A DNA stretch of 26,130 nt from the IMG/VR virus record IMGVR_UViG_3300022540_000106, positions 1 through 26,130 of that record; one strand, 5' to 3'. Below, piece by piece: positions 1 through 5,571 of the stretch; position 1 is the first letter of the stretch, and each line of letters opens with the position of its first letter. Both the position numbers and the translations under genes were made by a program. This stretch comes from a virus. The notes beneath the pieces were generated by a model. That model was not told the origin of the DNA, ran no database searches, and saw only the letters and a list, made by a program, of their open reading frames with translations.

Positions 1-32
1 TATAGGTATGTAAATAATAAGGGGAAAGTGTT

Positions 33-221
33 GTGAAAACTCGGAAACCGTTAAGTAGAGAAAGGAAGATGGCGGAAGCTATGATTAAACGAATAGATAC
101 CTACATATCTAAACAGGGCCAAACAGATAATACCTATATAGAGCTCGAGGGGATTCTGAGACGCGTGGTCAAAGAGTTCGGTGTTAAGGTAGCTAAGTAT
201 AGGTATTCAAAGAATAAATAG
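33..221 (+). CDS. small basic hypothetical protein
   Basis: A 62-residue, strongly basic protein with many Lys/Arg and no Cys, signal peptide or membrane segment. The start is GTG, preceded by a purine-rich AAGGGGAAAG ribosome site; no ATG in the same frame would be better placed. It is the first complete gene of the rightward block and ends 9 bases before the start of the next gene. I do not recognise a family. The charge would suit nucleic-acid or acidic-protein binding, but that is only inference. Confidence 0.6.
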   Translation: MKTRKPLSRERKMAEAMIKRIDTYISKQGQTDNTYIELEGILRRVVKEFGVKVAKYRYSKNK

Positions 222-230
222 GAGGTCGTG

Positions 231-473
231 ATGAAGACTGTGAGTATAGTATTAGAGCATGACCCAGAATTAGAATCAGTAGAGCAGCATGATCTAGCAT
301 GTCTGGCGGCTGTTAATGGTAAGTATTACCACGACTGTCTGCGTAAGGTTTGCGATATTCTGTTATCTTACGATAGGAAGAAGAGCTTATCTGAGGAGCA
401 GAAGCTATTAATCAGAGAGTTAAGCGCTAAGTGCGCCGCACATTTCCAAGGAGTACGCCATGACAGCAGATAA
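231..473 (+). CDS. hypothetical early protein
   Basis: An 80-residue soluble protein with no recognised domain. The ribosome site GGAGGT at 221-226 lies 4 bases before the ATG at 231; a GTG at 228 is also in frame but sits too close to that site, so 231 is preferred. The reading frame overlaps the next gene by 14 bases, which suggests translational coupling. It looks helical (Leu-rich, charged) in its second half. Function unknown. Confidence 0.6.
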   Translation: MKTVSIVLEHDPELESVEQHDLACLAAVNGKYYHDCLRKVCDILLSYDRKKSLSEEQKLLIRELSAKCAAHFQGVRHDSR

Positions 474-774
474 GCCACACCGAGACGATCTGTACCCAGA
501 GTACCACACACCTGTGACCAACCAGTGTCGTAAGTTCCTTTGGAGGCTCCCCGATGAGGAATTACAGGACCTATCCCAATCCTGTTGGGAGGAAATAATC
601 AGCAAATATACGACATTCAACCCGGCGGAATGTGAGCTAAGTCTTTGGATTCACACACGTTCTAGGGATAAGTTGTATGCAATGTTGCGCATACTTCAGA
701 CGGAGAGGGAGCAGTTGCGTAAGAATACTGTGAGCCTTAACGGTATGGCTGATGAGTCTGGTAGGTACTTATGA
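460..774 (+). CDS. sigma factor region 2-like small protein
   Basis: A 104-residue protein whose residues 10-80 follow the pattern of sigma-70 family region 2, especially the ECF type. DLYPEY at 10-15 matches the start of region 2.1. LQDLSQSCWEEIISKY at 35-50 matches the 'eDLvQevf...w' helix of region 2.2, the core polymerase-binding surface. TFNP and SLWIHT (52-66) match the 'fdp...WL' segment of region 2.3, and RSRDKLYAMLR at 67-77 matches 'arN..ldxLR' of region 2.4. No region 4 helix-turn-helix follows; the protein stops about 24 residues later. Ribosome site AAGGAG at 448-453. If real, it could bind host RNA polymerase core and recognise a -10-like element, as T4 gp55 does for late genes, or act as an inhibitor. 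The similarity is read by eye, so the assignment is moderate. Confidence 0.5.
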   Translation: MTADKPHRDDLYPEYHTPVTNQCRKFLWRLPDEELQDLSQSCWEEIISKYTTFNPAECELSLWIHTRSRDKLYAMLRILQTEREQLRKNTVSLNGMADESGRYL

Positions 775-1061
775 TATCCTTTGATGAAGCCTTGCTGGAA
801 CTCCGAAAGGTGGCGCCATGGGCTACACATGAAGTTGGTGGACATCAGGCTACCCACGAGGCTGCAGGACATCTGAACACTATAACGATAGGGCAACTCA
901 AGCCTATTACATACTCCTGGGCTGAAGGTAAAGAGCTCTCACTTGGTATGGAGAACGCTGCTCCCATCATATATCAGTGGTATGCACATGTCGTGCCAAA
1001 TGATCGAGTAATATCTAACATTATTCTCTTGACAAAACGTATCAAGAAGACTATACTTTAG
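771..1061 (+). CDS. hypothetical protein with His-containing tandem repeat
   Basis: A 96-residue protein starting at an ATGA overlap with the preceding gene. Residues 18-35 are two copies of a nine-residue unit, ATHEVGGHQ and ATHEAAGHL, encoded by adjacent 27-base direct repeats (821-847 and 848-874). The two pairs of His residues could bind metal, but no known metal site is recognised. The remainder has no recognised domain. A near-consensus promoter for the next gene lies inside its last codons. Confidence 0.55.
   Translation: MISFDEALLELRKVAPWATHEVGGHQATHEAAGHLNTITIGQLKPITYSWAEGKELSLGMENAAPIIYQWYAHVVPNDRVISNIILLTKRIKKTIL
821..874 (+). repeat. 27-bp tandem direct repeat, two copies
   Basis: Two head-to-tail 27-base units that I count as identical at 20 of 27 positions. 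They are in frame and encode a duplicated ATHExxGH peptide. Several differences fall in third codon positions, so the protein repeat is better preserved than the DNA. Confidence 0.7.
1029..1057 (+). promoter_or_regulatory. sigma-70 type promoter
   Basis: A perfect -35 hexamer TTGACA (1029-1034), a 17-base spacer and a -10 hexamer TATACT (1052-1057), i.e. 11 of 12 consensus positions with ideal spacing. Predicted transcription start is about 1063-1065, some 20 bases upstream of the ATG at 1085, whose ribosome site AAGGAGAA lies between. It would feed the genes from 1085 to at least 4969. Confidence 0.7.
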
Positions 1062-1084
1062 ATAAGACCAAAGGAGAACATGTT

Positions 1085-1420
1085 ATGAACACACCCACAG
1101 TATACAAATACAACGAGCAGTTACTTACAGAGACAGAGGCTTTGACCTTGATTACTGAGCGGTTGACTCAGTCTAGTGGGCATATTATGTTAGACATTGA
1201 GTATATTCAAGCACTTGACAAACTTGATGCGGTAGGTTATTCCGCTGAGAAGCGTCAATCAGTAGGTGATCTGGACAATTGTTTACGGTTCTATCCGAGG
1301 ATAGATAAGCACTCCTTTTACGTGGATGAACTATCGTATTTCAAGCCGTCGTATGCCTTGGGACATTGGTCGGATTTAGATTGTCCTTGTGTTATTTATC
1401 TTAATGTGGGGGAGGAATAA
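1085..1420 (+). CDS. hypothetical early protein
   Basis: A 111-residue acidic, soluble protein that I do not recognise. The start ATG at 1085 follows a strong AAGGAGAA site and lies just downstream of the promoter at 1029-1057, so it is probably the first gene of that transcript. It has aromatic-rich stretches (YPRIDKHSFYVDELSYFKPSYALGHW covers roughly residues 70-95) but no catalytic motif that I can identify. Strongly expressed first genes of phage early operons are often host-takeover proteins; here this is only inference. Confidence 0.6.
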   Translation: MNTPTVYKYNEQLLTETEALTLITERLTQSSGHIMLDIEYIQALDKLDAVGYSAEKRQSVGDLDNCLRFYPRIDKHSFYVDELSYFKPSYALGHWSDLDCPCVIYLNVGEE

Positions 1421-1423
1421 ATA

Positions 1424-1597
1424 ATGCGTAAACAAGAGAAAGACAGGTTAGTTCGCGATGAAATGGTAGACTTTGAGCGCCGCAAGCCTTTTGTCGCTGA
1501 TTGCCTAGTCATACTAGGCTTCGTGGCCGTAGGGGCAACCGGCTTATGCCTCGCCCTTATATTTATCTGCACTATTTTGGGAGCGAAATGGCTATGA
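1424..1597 (+). CDS. small single-pass membrane protein
   Basis: A 57-residue protein, M-R-K-Q-E-K-D-R at the start, with a charged N-terminal part of about 24 residues followed by a continuous hydrophobic stretch (VADCLVILGFVAVGATGLCL onward, about residues 24-54) that would span the membrane once or as a hairpin. The ATG at 1424 lies 6 bases behind a GGGGGAGGAA site. It overlaps the next membrane-protein gene. No lipobox or known holin/spanin motif is visible. Confidence 0.6.
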   Translation: MRKQEKDRLVRDEMVDFERRKPFVADCLVILGFVAVGATGLCLALIFICTILGAKWL

Positions 1598-1794
1598 CTA
1601 TTGGGCAGCGAAGATATAAATTGGCACACACAATAGCGAAAGTTATTGTCACTACTTTGGTGGTTATGTTATTAATTTTAGAAACAAAAACAACTAACAT
1701 CGTGTCGGTAGTGGTTTGGATATGGGGAGTGAATCCGATAGCTCATGCAATAGAGATAATTACGGGCTGTAAACATAAGCATGACTGGTTATGA
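1588..1794 (+). CDS. small membrane protein, two hydrophobic segments
   Basis: A 68-residue protein with two hydrophobic stretches: IAKVIVTTLVVMLLIL and IVSVVVWIWGV, ending in a His/Lys-rich tail (CKHKHDWL). Two ATG codons are possible, 1588 and 1594; the GGGAG site at 1579-1583 is 4 bases from the first and 10 from the second, so the choice is open. The frame stays open to 1501, but upstream in-frame codons overlap the preceding gene and lack a ribosome site. It overlaps both neighbours, forming a pair with the preceding membrane protein. Function unknown; a membrane-modifying or superinfection-related role is possible but unsupported. Confidence 0.55.
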   Translation: MAMTIGQRRYKLAHTIAKVIVTTLVVMLLILETKTTNIVSVVVWIWGVNPIAHAIEIITGCKHKHDWL

Positions 1795-2213
1795 AGAAAT
1801 GTACTGTATGTAAAGAGCTGAAAGAACCTAAATCGTTCTACAGTGACTGCACTAGAGGGGACGGCTTGTCCTATAGGTGTCGAAGCTGTGCGAAAGTATA
1901 TCGGGATAAGCGCCGAGGGAAGTTTAATGAATACCACAAAGCGCGGAGAAGGCGTGGTGAAGGTCTGCGTAGTGCATATAATATAACTTTGCAGGAGTAT
2001 CAAGTTATGCTAGATAAGTGTGAACATAGATGCATGATATGCGATACACATAAATCGGATTGCTCTGACGTTAAGTTGTTCGTAGATCATTGCCACAAGA
2101 CCAACGCTGTTCGTGGATTATTATGCCGACATTGTAATAGCATGTTAGGATTTAGCAGAGATAGCACTAAAACATTGCTGCGTGCGGCAACGTATTTAAG
2201 GAGAATAAGATGA
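1791..2213 (+). CDS. recombination endonuclease VII-type HNH nuclease
   Basis: A 140-residue protein of the endonuclease VII (His-Me finger) family. Two zinc sites are visible: CTVC (4-7) with CRSC (30-33), and CMIC (81-84) with CRHC (112-115). Between the second pair lies the family signature VDHCHKTNAVRGLLC (98-112) with the catalytic DHxH core (D99, H100, H102). T4 endonuclease VII resolves branched DNA; relatives also occur as free-standing homing endonucleases. The N-terminal Cys4 ribbon and the basic linker (KARRRRGE) are common in the smaller phage forms. It overlaps both flanking genes by 4 bases, arguing that it is integrated in the operon and not a recent insertion. Confidence 0.88.
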   Translation: MKKCTVCKELKEPKSFYSDCTRGDGLSYRCRSCAKVYRDKRRGKFNEYHKARRRRGEGLRSAYNITLQEYQVMLDKCEHRCMICDTHKSDCSDVKLFVDHCHKTNAVRGLLCRHCNSMLGFSRDSTKTLLRAATYLRRIR

Positions 2214-2404
2214 GTAAAATTAGGGGGTATTCTATCTCAATGGTGACGTCTCTGAGTTGTTTTAGGTGCAGCGATATTGAATATTGTTTCGTGGTATACG
2301 AACAAGGTAATGATTATAATTATGATGTGGGCACATTTAAGACTAAGGCTGAGGCAGTGGATTTTATTATCAATTATTTAGAGAGTAACATATTGGAGGA
2401 CTAA
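2210..2404 (+). CDS. hypothetical protein
   Basis: A 64-residue acidic protein that begins at an ATGA overlap with the endonuclease gene. The central part (YCFVVYEQGN, YDVGTFKTKAEAVDFI) looks like a beta-beta-alpha unit, as in many small phage proteins with an 'AEAVxFI' helix. No family recognised and no catalytic residues evident. Confidence 0.5.
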   Translation: MSKIRGYSISMVTSLSCFRCSDIEYCFVVYEQGNDYNYDVGTFKTKAEAVDFIINYLESNILED

Positions 2405-2408
2405 TGAT

Positions 2409-2981
2409 ATGCGGGACTTAGAATTTAAACGGTGGCCTAAGATTAAACGTTTTATGGACGCAGACATGATTATTACCCAGAAGATGGAAGGTACAAATGC
2501 TCAGATAACGTTTCGGGAGGATTCTTCTGGCTGCATACAATGGTTCGCCGGGTCCCGCAACAGGAAACTATGCGCACTACATGATAACTTTGGGTTCTAT
2601 AAATGGGCTGGGGAGAATCTACAAGCTTTGTATGATGTACTGGGTCCAGGTAGACACTACGGCGAGTGGTGTGGGCCTGGGATTCAGAACTCTGAAGGGT
2701 TACGAGAACGTAAATTTTTTAGTTTTGACCCGTTCTTGGAAGTGCTCGAGGGATTAAAACATTTGGTTGAGCCAGTTCCCCTACTCTATAAGGGACCGTT
2801 CAACTTGGATTCTATTCATGGCATCTTAGTAGGCCTAAGAGATCATGGCAGTAAGGTTAACGGATTTCATCCTGCAGAGGGGGTAATTGTCAATTTATCT
2901 GGTACAAGGTATAAATTATATTTAGATAATATAGATGATTTTGCTGTGCGACATCTACTTCGTGGAGGATTAATGACATGA
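2409..2981 (+). CDS. minimal RNA ligase (Rnl2-like nucleotidyltransferase)
   Basis: A 190-residue protein with the motifs of the covalent nucleotidyltransferase superfamily as in RNA ligases: motif I KMEGTN (25-30) with adenylated K25, motif Ia around SRNRK (49-53), motif III HYGEWCG (83-89), motif IIIa KFFSFD (102-107), motif IV AEGVIV (156-161) and motif V YKLY (168-171). The family seals nicked RNA through enzyme-AMP and AppRNA intermediates and often repairs tRNAs cut by host defences. The protein stops about 20 residues after motif V, so it lacks the C-terminal domain of T4 Rnl2 (about 330 residues). No polynucleotide kinase partner is in the window. The ATG at 2409 follows a GGAGGA site. 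Confidence 0.88.
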   Translation: MRDLEFKRWPKIKRFMDADMIITQKMEGTNAQITFREDSSGCIQWFAGSRNRKLCALHDNFGFYKWAGENLQALYDVLGPGRHYGEWCGPGIQNSEGLRERKFFSFDPFLEVLEGLKHLVEPVPLLYKGPFNLDSIHGILVGLRDHGSKVNGFHPAEGVIVNLSGTRYKLYLDNIDDFAVRHLLRGGLMT

Positions 2982-3157
2982 AAACTTTAGTAAATAATGC
3001 GGCTATGTTGGCCACTCTATTACTTATAGTGTTGAAGGTATCAGGTGTTATCACTGCCTCGTGGTGGTTAGTGTTCTTACCTATCTTGTTTCCTTTGGGT
3101 CTTATCTGTGGTTTACTTATTTTTATGGTGATTCTAATCTTAGTGGGTGAGAAATGA
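2978..3157 (+). CDS. small two-TM protein, 'transmembrane Fragile-X-F'-like
   Basis: A 59-residue protein read from ATG 2978 (ATGA overlap with the ligase gene) to TGA 3155-3157. It holds two hydrophobic segments: AAMLATLLLIVLKVSGVI, and the stretch after ASWWLVF to the C-terminus. The 'LKxxGVI..SWWxVxxPxxxPL' pattern (LKVSGVITASWWLVFLPILF region) matches the small phage proteins annotated as transmembrane Fragile-X-F proteins, whose function is unknown. It overlaps the next gene by 4 bases. Confidence 0.7.
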   Translation: MKTLVNNAAMLATLLLIVLKVSGVITASWWLVFLPILFPLGLICGLLIFMVILILVGEK

Positions 3158-3336
3158 AGGGGCTCGTGTATCTCGTGATGGAGCTGGAGGCTCTGGAGGG
3201 TATAGAGAAGTCAGGAAAAGCTAAAGAAATTCTCCGCACGGTTGAGATATATTATCGAAGGGGTTGGATTAATACTGATGTATACCAGAAAACAGTCGGC
3301 TACGTCGAGGACTTTGTGGAGATTAGCGATGAGTAA
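3154..3336 (+). CDS. small helical hypothetical protein
   Basis: A 60-residue charged protein, predicted mostly helical, overlapping the previous gene by 4 bases and the primase-helicase gene by 8. No family recognised. Its position immediately before the primase-helicase suggests translation coupling into that gene. Confidence 0.5.
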   Translation: MKGLVYLVMELEALEGIEKSGKAKEILRTVEIYYRRGWINTDVYQKTVGYVEDFVEISDE

Positions 3337-4969
3337 CCTACTTGAGAACAAAGCATGCCCCAAGTGTAGCCGCACTGGTGAGGGTAAGAGTCTAGCTGTG
3401 TATGAGAATGGGGTCTACTGCCACGAGTGCGGTCACCACGAATTAGGGGAAGGTGTTATGAGTGAAGATTTTGTACGTACAGTTCAGAAGAAGACCCGTC
3501 CCATGATACCGATAGGTGAGTACAAAGCCATTCCCTCTAGAGGTATCAGTTTAGAGACAGCCCGTAAGTTTAAATGCACCATAGCTCAATACAACGGTGA
3601 GTCAGCCATGTGCATGTCTTACTACAAGGGTGGCGCTGTGGTCGCACAGAAGCTTAAGCTCAAGAAGGACCCCAACAACCTGAATAAGCCTAAGTGTATG
3701 TGGTTAGGAGATAAGTCTCAGGTGCCTCCGTTATGGGGTATGGACTTATGGGAACCTAACCCTAAGCTGGGCGTCACTATTTGTGAAGGCGAACCCGACC
3801 TTTTATGTAGGAGCACATTGAATGATGACCAGTGGCCAGTGCTAAGCCTATTAGATGGGGCCGGTAAGCAATCCCTGAAGGGCCTAGCTAAAGCCAAAGA
3901 ATACCTATTAGGATTTAAGCGGATAGTATTAATGTTTGATGGGGATGAGGCTGGTAGAGCTGCTGCTGAGGCTGCTGTCGAGTTGTTAGGTCCCAAGGCG
4001 AAGATTGCACAGATGCCTGACGGAGAGGATGTGTGTAGCATGTACCAGAAGGGTAGGGGTGGAGAGGTATCCCAACTAGAGATACGCGCGGTTGGACACA
4101 GGCCCAAGGATATCGTTACTGTAGAGGACTACACTGATGAGCAGCTTTACGAAGTAGAGGGTAGAGGTATCGAGTTACCCTTCCCCAAGCTGAACCACTT
4201 ACTACGTGGGTTAAAGCACTCAGCCTTGTATATGTTCTGTGCTGGTTCAGGGTTAGGTAAAAGTACGGTAGCCAAAGAGATAGCGTACGACCTTATGTTC
4301 AACAAGGGTATTAAGGTCGGGTGTATCTTCTTAGAGCAAGGCGATAAGGAAGCTATGAAAGATTACATAGCCATGGATTCGAACGTAGAGTGTGAAGACT
4401 TTAACATGAACCCTGACCTTATAGACTTGCCTAAGAGGACAGAGTCCCGTGATAAATTGGCCGAGACAGGAGTATTTTACAAGCACTTCGGGTCGTTGGA
4501 TTCTGCAACCCTCATATCAAAGATTGAGTATATGATGGTAGGTTGTGATTGCGACTTCGTGATACTTGATCACATATCCATGGCCATCTCAGGCACAACG
4601 TCTAGCCAAGGGGAACGTAAGGATATCGACATACTGATGACCAACCTGCGGACAGTGATACAAGCCACCGGTAAAAGTGTCATAGCTATCAGCCATCTGA
4701 AGCGGCCCCCAAGTGATGCTAGAGATTATAATAATGGAGGCAAAGTAACTTTAAGTGCTTTACGTGGTAGCGCCTCATTGGAGCAGATAAGCGATTACGT
4801 TATCGCCCTAGAGCGTAACCAATTTGGGAGCGGGACAGAAGATCAAATCAAATTGAAAGTACTTAAGTGCCGCAGGGGCGGTAGGGTAGGGTATGCTGAT
4901 ACCTTAGAGTATTCGCATGAGACAGGAAGATTGTCTGTTATATGCAGCAACGAATTAGATGAAGATTAG
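3329..4969 (+). CDS. T7 gp4-like primase-helicase
   Basis: A 546-residue bifunctional replication protein, close to T7 gp4 (566). It has a zinc-binding domain with C10, C13, C31 and C34 (CPKC, CHEC); a TOPRIM primase core with CEGEPD (152-157) and FDGDEAGR (203-210); and a DnaB/RecA-type helicase domain with Walker A GSGLGKST (306-313), the catalytic FLEQ segment (334-337), Walker B VILDH (411-415), SHLKRP (455-460) and the LRGSASLEQISD element (478-489). The C-terminus is acidic (NELDED), as in T7 gp4 where it contacts the polymerase. It unwinds DNA 5'-3' and makes primers. An in-frame ATG at 3242 exists, but the start at 3329 is chosen because the zinc domain begins there and upstream residues do not resemble the family. 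Confidence 0.95.
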   Translation: MSNLLENKACPKCSRTGEGKSLAVYENGVYCHECGHHELGEGVMSEDFVRTVQKKTRPMIPIGEYKAIPSRGISLETARKFKCTIAQYNGESAMCMSYYKGGAVVAQKLKLKKDPNNLNKPKCMWLGDKSQVPPLWGMDLWEPNPKLGVTICEGEPDLLCRSTLNDDQWPVLSLLDGAGKQSLKGLAKAKEYLLGFKRIVLMFDGDEAGRAAAEAAVELLGPKAKIAQMPDGEDVCSMYQKGRGGEVSQLEIRAVGHRPKDIVTVEDYTDEQLYEVEGRGIELPFPKLNHLLRGLKHSALYMFCAGSGLGKSTVAKEIAYDLMFNKGIKVGCIFLEQGDKEAMKDYIAMDSNVECEDFNMNPDLIDLPKRTESRDKLAETGVFYKHFGSLDSATLISKIEYMMVGCDCDFVILDHISMAISGTTSSQGERKDIDILMTNLRTVIQATGKSVIAISHLKRPPSDARDYNNGGKVTLSALRGSASLEQISDYVIALERNQFGSGTEDQIKLKVLKCRRGGRVGYADTLEYSHETGRLSVICSNELDED

Positions 4970-4970
4970 C

Positions 4971-4998
4971 TTGACATTCTTATCTAATGTGCTATAGT
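4971..4998 (+). promoter_or_regulatory. sigma-70 type promoter before the SSB gene
   Basis: A perfect -35 TTGACA (4971-4976), a 16-base spacer and -10 TATAGT (4993-4998; 5 of 6), followed by an AT-rich initial region and the AGGAG ribosome site at 5015-5019. It occupies the only sizeable gap (57 bases) in the rightward block, directly after the primase-helicase stop codon. It would raise expression of SSB and the downstream polymerase, ClpX-like and exonuclease genes. Confidence 0.8.
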
Positions 4999-5026
4999 TA
5001 ATTAAACAACAACTAGGAGTATTATT

Positions 5027-5560
5027 ATGATATTATCAGGAATCGCACTGTGGCCATACCTAAATAGACCGAAGCCGGCGTCCAAGTATAAGAAAAAAAT
5101 TATACCTTCGTCATACACTCTAGACTTAATCTTAGATATTAAGACAGCCAAGAAATTGAAAGCTAAAGGCTTCAATATCAAGAAAGTTAAGGAGACGGAT
5201 AACGAGTTGATGCAGGATTATATTGGTAAGCCTTTCGTTAACATCAGTAAGCGGGCCGAGTACGAAGGTAAGGACTTAGAAGGCCCAGAGGTGGTCGACG
5301 CCAAGAGGAAACCCTTTAATGGCATCGTAGGTAACGGCTCTAAAGTAAACGTTGTGTTCGCTGCTAAGGAATGGGAAGATGATAGGGATGACGGTAAGAT
5401 TAAGATTGCTGCGAAGCTAAGAAAAGTCCAGGTGATCGATTTAGTATCTTATGAGAGCTTAGAAGAGTTTGAAGATGAAGACGGCTTCGAAGCTACCAAC
5501 TCATCGACTAAGTCTAGTGAGAGTTTGGACGACATTGATGATGACGACTTAGACTTCTAG
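5027..5560 (+). CDS. single-stranded DNA-binding protein (T7 gp2.5-like)
   Basis: A 177-residue protein placed between primase-helicase and DNA polymerase, where T7-like replication modules carry their SSB. The body contains strand-rich stretches and Lys/aromatic residues (KPFNGIVGNGSKVNVVFAAKEW) of the type seen in OB-fold gp2.5 relatives, including the 'G(S/D)xVxVxF' element. The C-terminus is an acidic tail ending in DDDDLDF; in gp2.5 such a tail with terminal Phe regulates DNA binding and contacts polymerase and helicase. It is expressed from the promoter at 4971-4998 and separated by 11 bases from the polymerase gene. Sequence identity to T7 gp2.5 appears low, so the call rests on context and architecture. 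Confidence 0.85.
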   Translation: MILSGIALWPYLNRPKPASKYKKKIIPSSYTLDLILDIKTAKKLKAKGFNIKKVKETDNELMQDYIGKPFVNISKRAEYEGKDLEGPEVVDAKRKPFNGIVGNGSKVNVVFAAKEWEDDRDDGKIKIAAKLRKVQVIDLVSYESLEEFEDEDGFEATNSSTKSSESLDDIDDDDLDF

Positions 5561-5571
5561 GAGGATTTAAG

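Noticed and set aside
1163-1188. TTGACT followed by TATTAT inside the gene at 1085
   Set aside because: The spacer is only 14 bases, too short for a sigma-70 promoter.
1215-1243. TTGACA inside the gene at 1085
   Set aside because: The hexamer at the right distance, TATTCC, is a poor -10 element.
3242-3328. N-terminal extension of the primase-helicase from an ATG at 3242
   Set aside because: The extension overlaps the preceding gene by 95 bases, and the zinc domain starts immediately after the ATG at 3329.
3718-4107. 129-codon minus-strand frame
   Set aside because: It is antisense to the TOPRIM region of the primase-helicase, has no ribosome site and no protein-like features.
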